Shown one piece after another: positions 63,294 through 64,000 of a stretch of 64,000 nucleotides of DNA. Source of the stretch: an uncultured Alphaproteobacteria bacterium (lineage in GTDB: Bacteria; Pseudomonadota; Alphaproteobacteria; HIMB59; GCA-002718135); contig CACMQS010000001.1 of assembly GCA_902615845.1 (NCBI GenBank), forward strand, positions 1-64,000. Reading direction: 5' to 3'. Position 1 is the first letter of the stretch. Each line of letters starts with the position of its first letter. The notes beneath the pieces are model-generated. The model saw nothing but the letters and a program-made list of their open reading frames with translations. It did not search any database and had not been told where the DNA came from. A program made the position numbers and the translations under genes.

Positions 63294-63521
63294 TTGAATT
63301 CAAACAAACTTTTAGAATGGATTGGTGTAACAACAGCCATCCTTTATTCCCTACTAGTTGCATTTAACATTGGATTAGAATTTATTGGTTTTTCATTATT
63401 ATTGCTATCAGCATTATTAATTGGAGTCTGGGCCTATAAATTAAAACACAATGGGATATTGTTTTTACAATTCTTCTACGCTGGCGCAGGTATTATAGGA
63501 ATGTATAGATGGTTTGGATAA
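63294..63521 (+). CDS. Small membrane protein of 75 residues, function unknown
   Basis: A protein with three predicted helices (residues 8-26, 29-47 and 55-72) and almost no loops. The pattern W-G-x(3)-A-x-LYSLLVA and the ending LQFFYAGAGIIGMYRWFG resemble small PnuC-like or lysine-rich membrane proteins, but I cannot name a family. Translation appears to begin at TTG at 63294, as no ATG fits ahead of the first helix. Its end overlaps the EF-hand gene by 13 bases. Confidence 0.6.
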   Translation: MNSNKLLEWIGVTTAILYSLLVAFNIGLEFIGFSLLLLSALLIGVWAYKLKHNGILFLQFFYAGAGIIGMYRWFG

Positions 63522-63757
63522 AAATATTTTTTATATTTTTATTTTTACATTCTTCTATCGCTTATTCTGCTGAATTAAATGAAGAAGAAAAATTGTACTT
63601 TAATTTTGTTGATTTAAATAATGATGGAGTTATTTCTTATGAAGAAATTGAACAATCATTAAATCTATTCTTTCAAATTATAGATCTGAATCAAGATAAT
63701 AAAATTTCTCAAAATGAGATGAATGAATTAAAAGGTATAATTGAATCTTTAAAATGA
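63509..63757 (+). CDS. Secreted protein with an EF-hand pair
   Basis: An 82-residue protein with a signal peptide (residues 1-20, ending AYS before AELNEEE). Two calcium-binding loops are clear: DLNNDGVISYEE (35-46) and DLNQDNKISQNE (59-70), each with Asp/Asn at positions 1, 3, 5 and Glu at 12. It should bind Ca2+ in the periplasm, as is plausible in seawater. The ATG lies 13 bases inside the preceding small membrane protein gene; the next gene overlaps its stop by 4 bases. Confidence 0.8.
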   Translation: MVWIKIFFIFLFLHSSIAYSAELNEEEKLYFNFVDLNNDGVISYEEIEQSLNLFFQIIDLNQDNKISQNEMNELKGIIESLK

Positions 63758-64000
63758 GTATTTGGGGAAGAGTTATAGGCGGAGCAGCAGGATTTGCTTT
63801 AGGCGGACCTATAGGGGCTATATTAGGTGTAATGGCTGGTGGTGCTTTTGACAGAAGATCTAAATCAAAATCATCATTTAACTTCAATCGAATAAATAAT
63901 AATCAAAAACAACAAATTTTTACATTAAGCTTTATTATTCTAGCTGCAAAATTAGCTAAATCAGATGGCATTGTATCAGATGATGAAATCAGAGCATTTA
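63754..64000 (+). CDS. TerB/DnaJ-like (DjlA-type) protein, 5' part only
   Basis: The window ends inside this gene. The visible 82 residues begin MSIWGRVIGGAAGFALGGPIGAILG, a Gly-rich hydrophobic segment as in DjlA-like proteins, followed by a basic linker and the beginning of a TerB-like helical domain (LAAKLAKSDGIVSDDEIRAF). A C-terminal J domain would be expected outside the window. The ATG overlaps the EF-hand gene stop by 4 bases (ATGA). Confidence 0.75.
   Translation, partial: MSIWGRVIGGAAGFALGGPIGAILGVMAGGAFDRRSKSKSSFNFNRINNNQKQQIFTLSFIILAAKLAKSDGIVSDDEIRAF

Noticed and set aside
1..64000. CRISPR arrays, insertion sequences, prophage genes and rRNA genes
   Set aside because: No regularly spaced repeats, transposases, phage structural genes or rRNA sequence were seen on either strand. 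The direct repeat pair at 56401/57553 is a single pair 1.15 kb apart, not an array.

Overview
The window is a gene-dense, very AT-rich stretch from what looks like a free-living marine alphaproteobacterium. The evidence is a proteorhodopsin tuned for blue light, very short intergenic spaces, ABC transporters for amino acids and sugar, an Irr-type regulator, a general L-amino acid (Aap) transporter, and alphaproteobacterial gene orders: pcm-like/tolC/popZ/valS, erpA/dgt/argS/SPOR/scpAB/tatABC/serS/pcm and rplM/rpsI/argC. The content (proteorhodopsin plus sugar uptake plus myo-inositol genes) would fit the HIMB59/AEGEAN-169 type of picoplankton better than core Pelagibacter. That placement is an inference; no marker phylogeny could be run. 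The standard bacterial code fits, and GTG starts are common.

Layout. 1-793: 3' part of a proteorhodopsin and its terminator. 840-6004: ribosomal proteins L13 and S9, argC, a tiny lipoprotein, hom and recJ, then tRNA-Glu. 6129-9516 (minus): quinone-oxidoreductase-like protein, acetoacetyl-CoA synthetase and the regulator Irr. 9533-11622: alpha/beta hydrolase and NhaD antiporter. 11592-14236 (minus): thiamine transporter genes thiP and thiB under a TPP riboswitch, then tRNA-Pro. 14403-22282: iron alcohol dehydrogenase, SulP transporter, YtoQ-like protein, methyltransferase, a class III cyclase-TolB-TPR protein, a GATase and a MOSC protein. 22275-25689: a sugar ABC transporter (two permeases and a binding protein, no ATPase). 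25690-30114: phosphatase, apt, thiolase, acyl-CoA dehydrogenase, NDUFS4-like subunit, tRNA-Arg. 30119-34738: dioxygenase, GFA protein, then iolC-iolB-iolJ with a nucleosidase and a cupin. 34752-36647 (minus): TSUP exporter and cystathionine beta-lyase. 36804-40919: aapJQMP. 40921-43683: AlaX, umuDC under a LexA box, tRNA-Asn and tRNA-Cys. 43808-50438: PCMT-like, tolC, popZ, valS, ilvD. 50441-60762: xthA, erpA, dgt, argS, SPOR-like, scpA, scpB, an inserted segment, tatABC, serS, pcm. 60747-64000: MATE, rlmJ, csp, two small genes, and the start of a TerB/DnaJ-type gene.

How it fits together. Most of the window is housekeeping and nutrient scavenging in a light-assisted heterotroph. The proton gradient from the rhodopsin could help drive the Na+/H+ antiporter and secondary transporters. 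ATP-driven uptake of amino acids, sugar and thiamine feeds a small central metabolism. The iol genes give three steps of inositol breakdown. Two importers lack their ATPase locally, so they must borrow one encoded elsewhere.

The least ordinary region is 56401-57605. Between scpB and tatA, which are normally adjacent, sits about 1.15 kb flanked by two imperfect 54-base direct repeats. It holds a DEDD exonuclease, a 47-residue ORF with a good ribosome binding site, and a decayed-looking open frame. It looks like an old insertion into the upstream edge of the tat operon. Also of interest are the very compact TPP riboswitch, whose predicted transcription start coincides with the aptamer, and a degenerate PCMT paralogue locked into the tolC operon. 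I found no CRISPR array, insertion sequence or rRNA operon.
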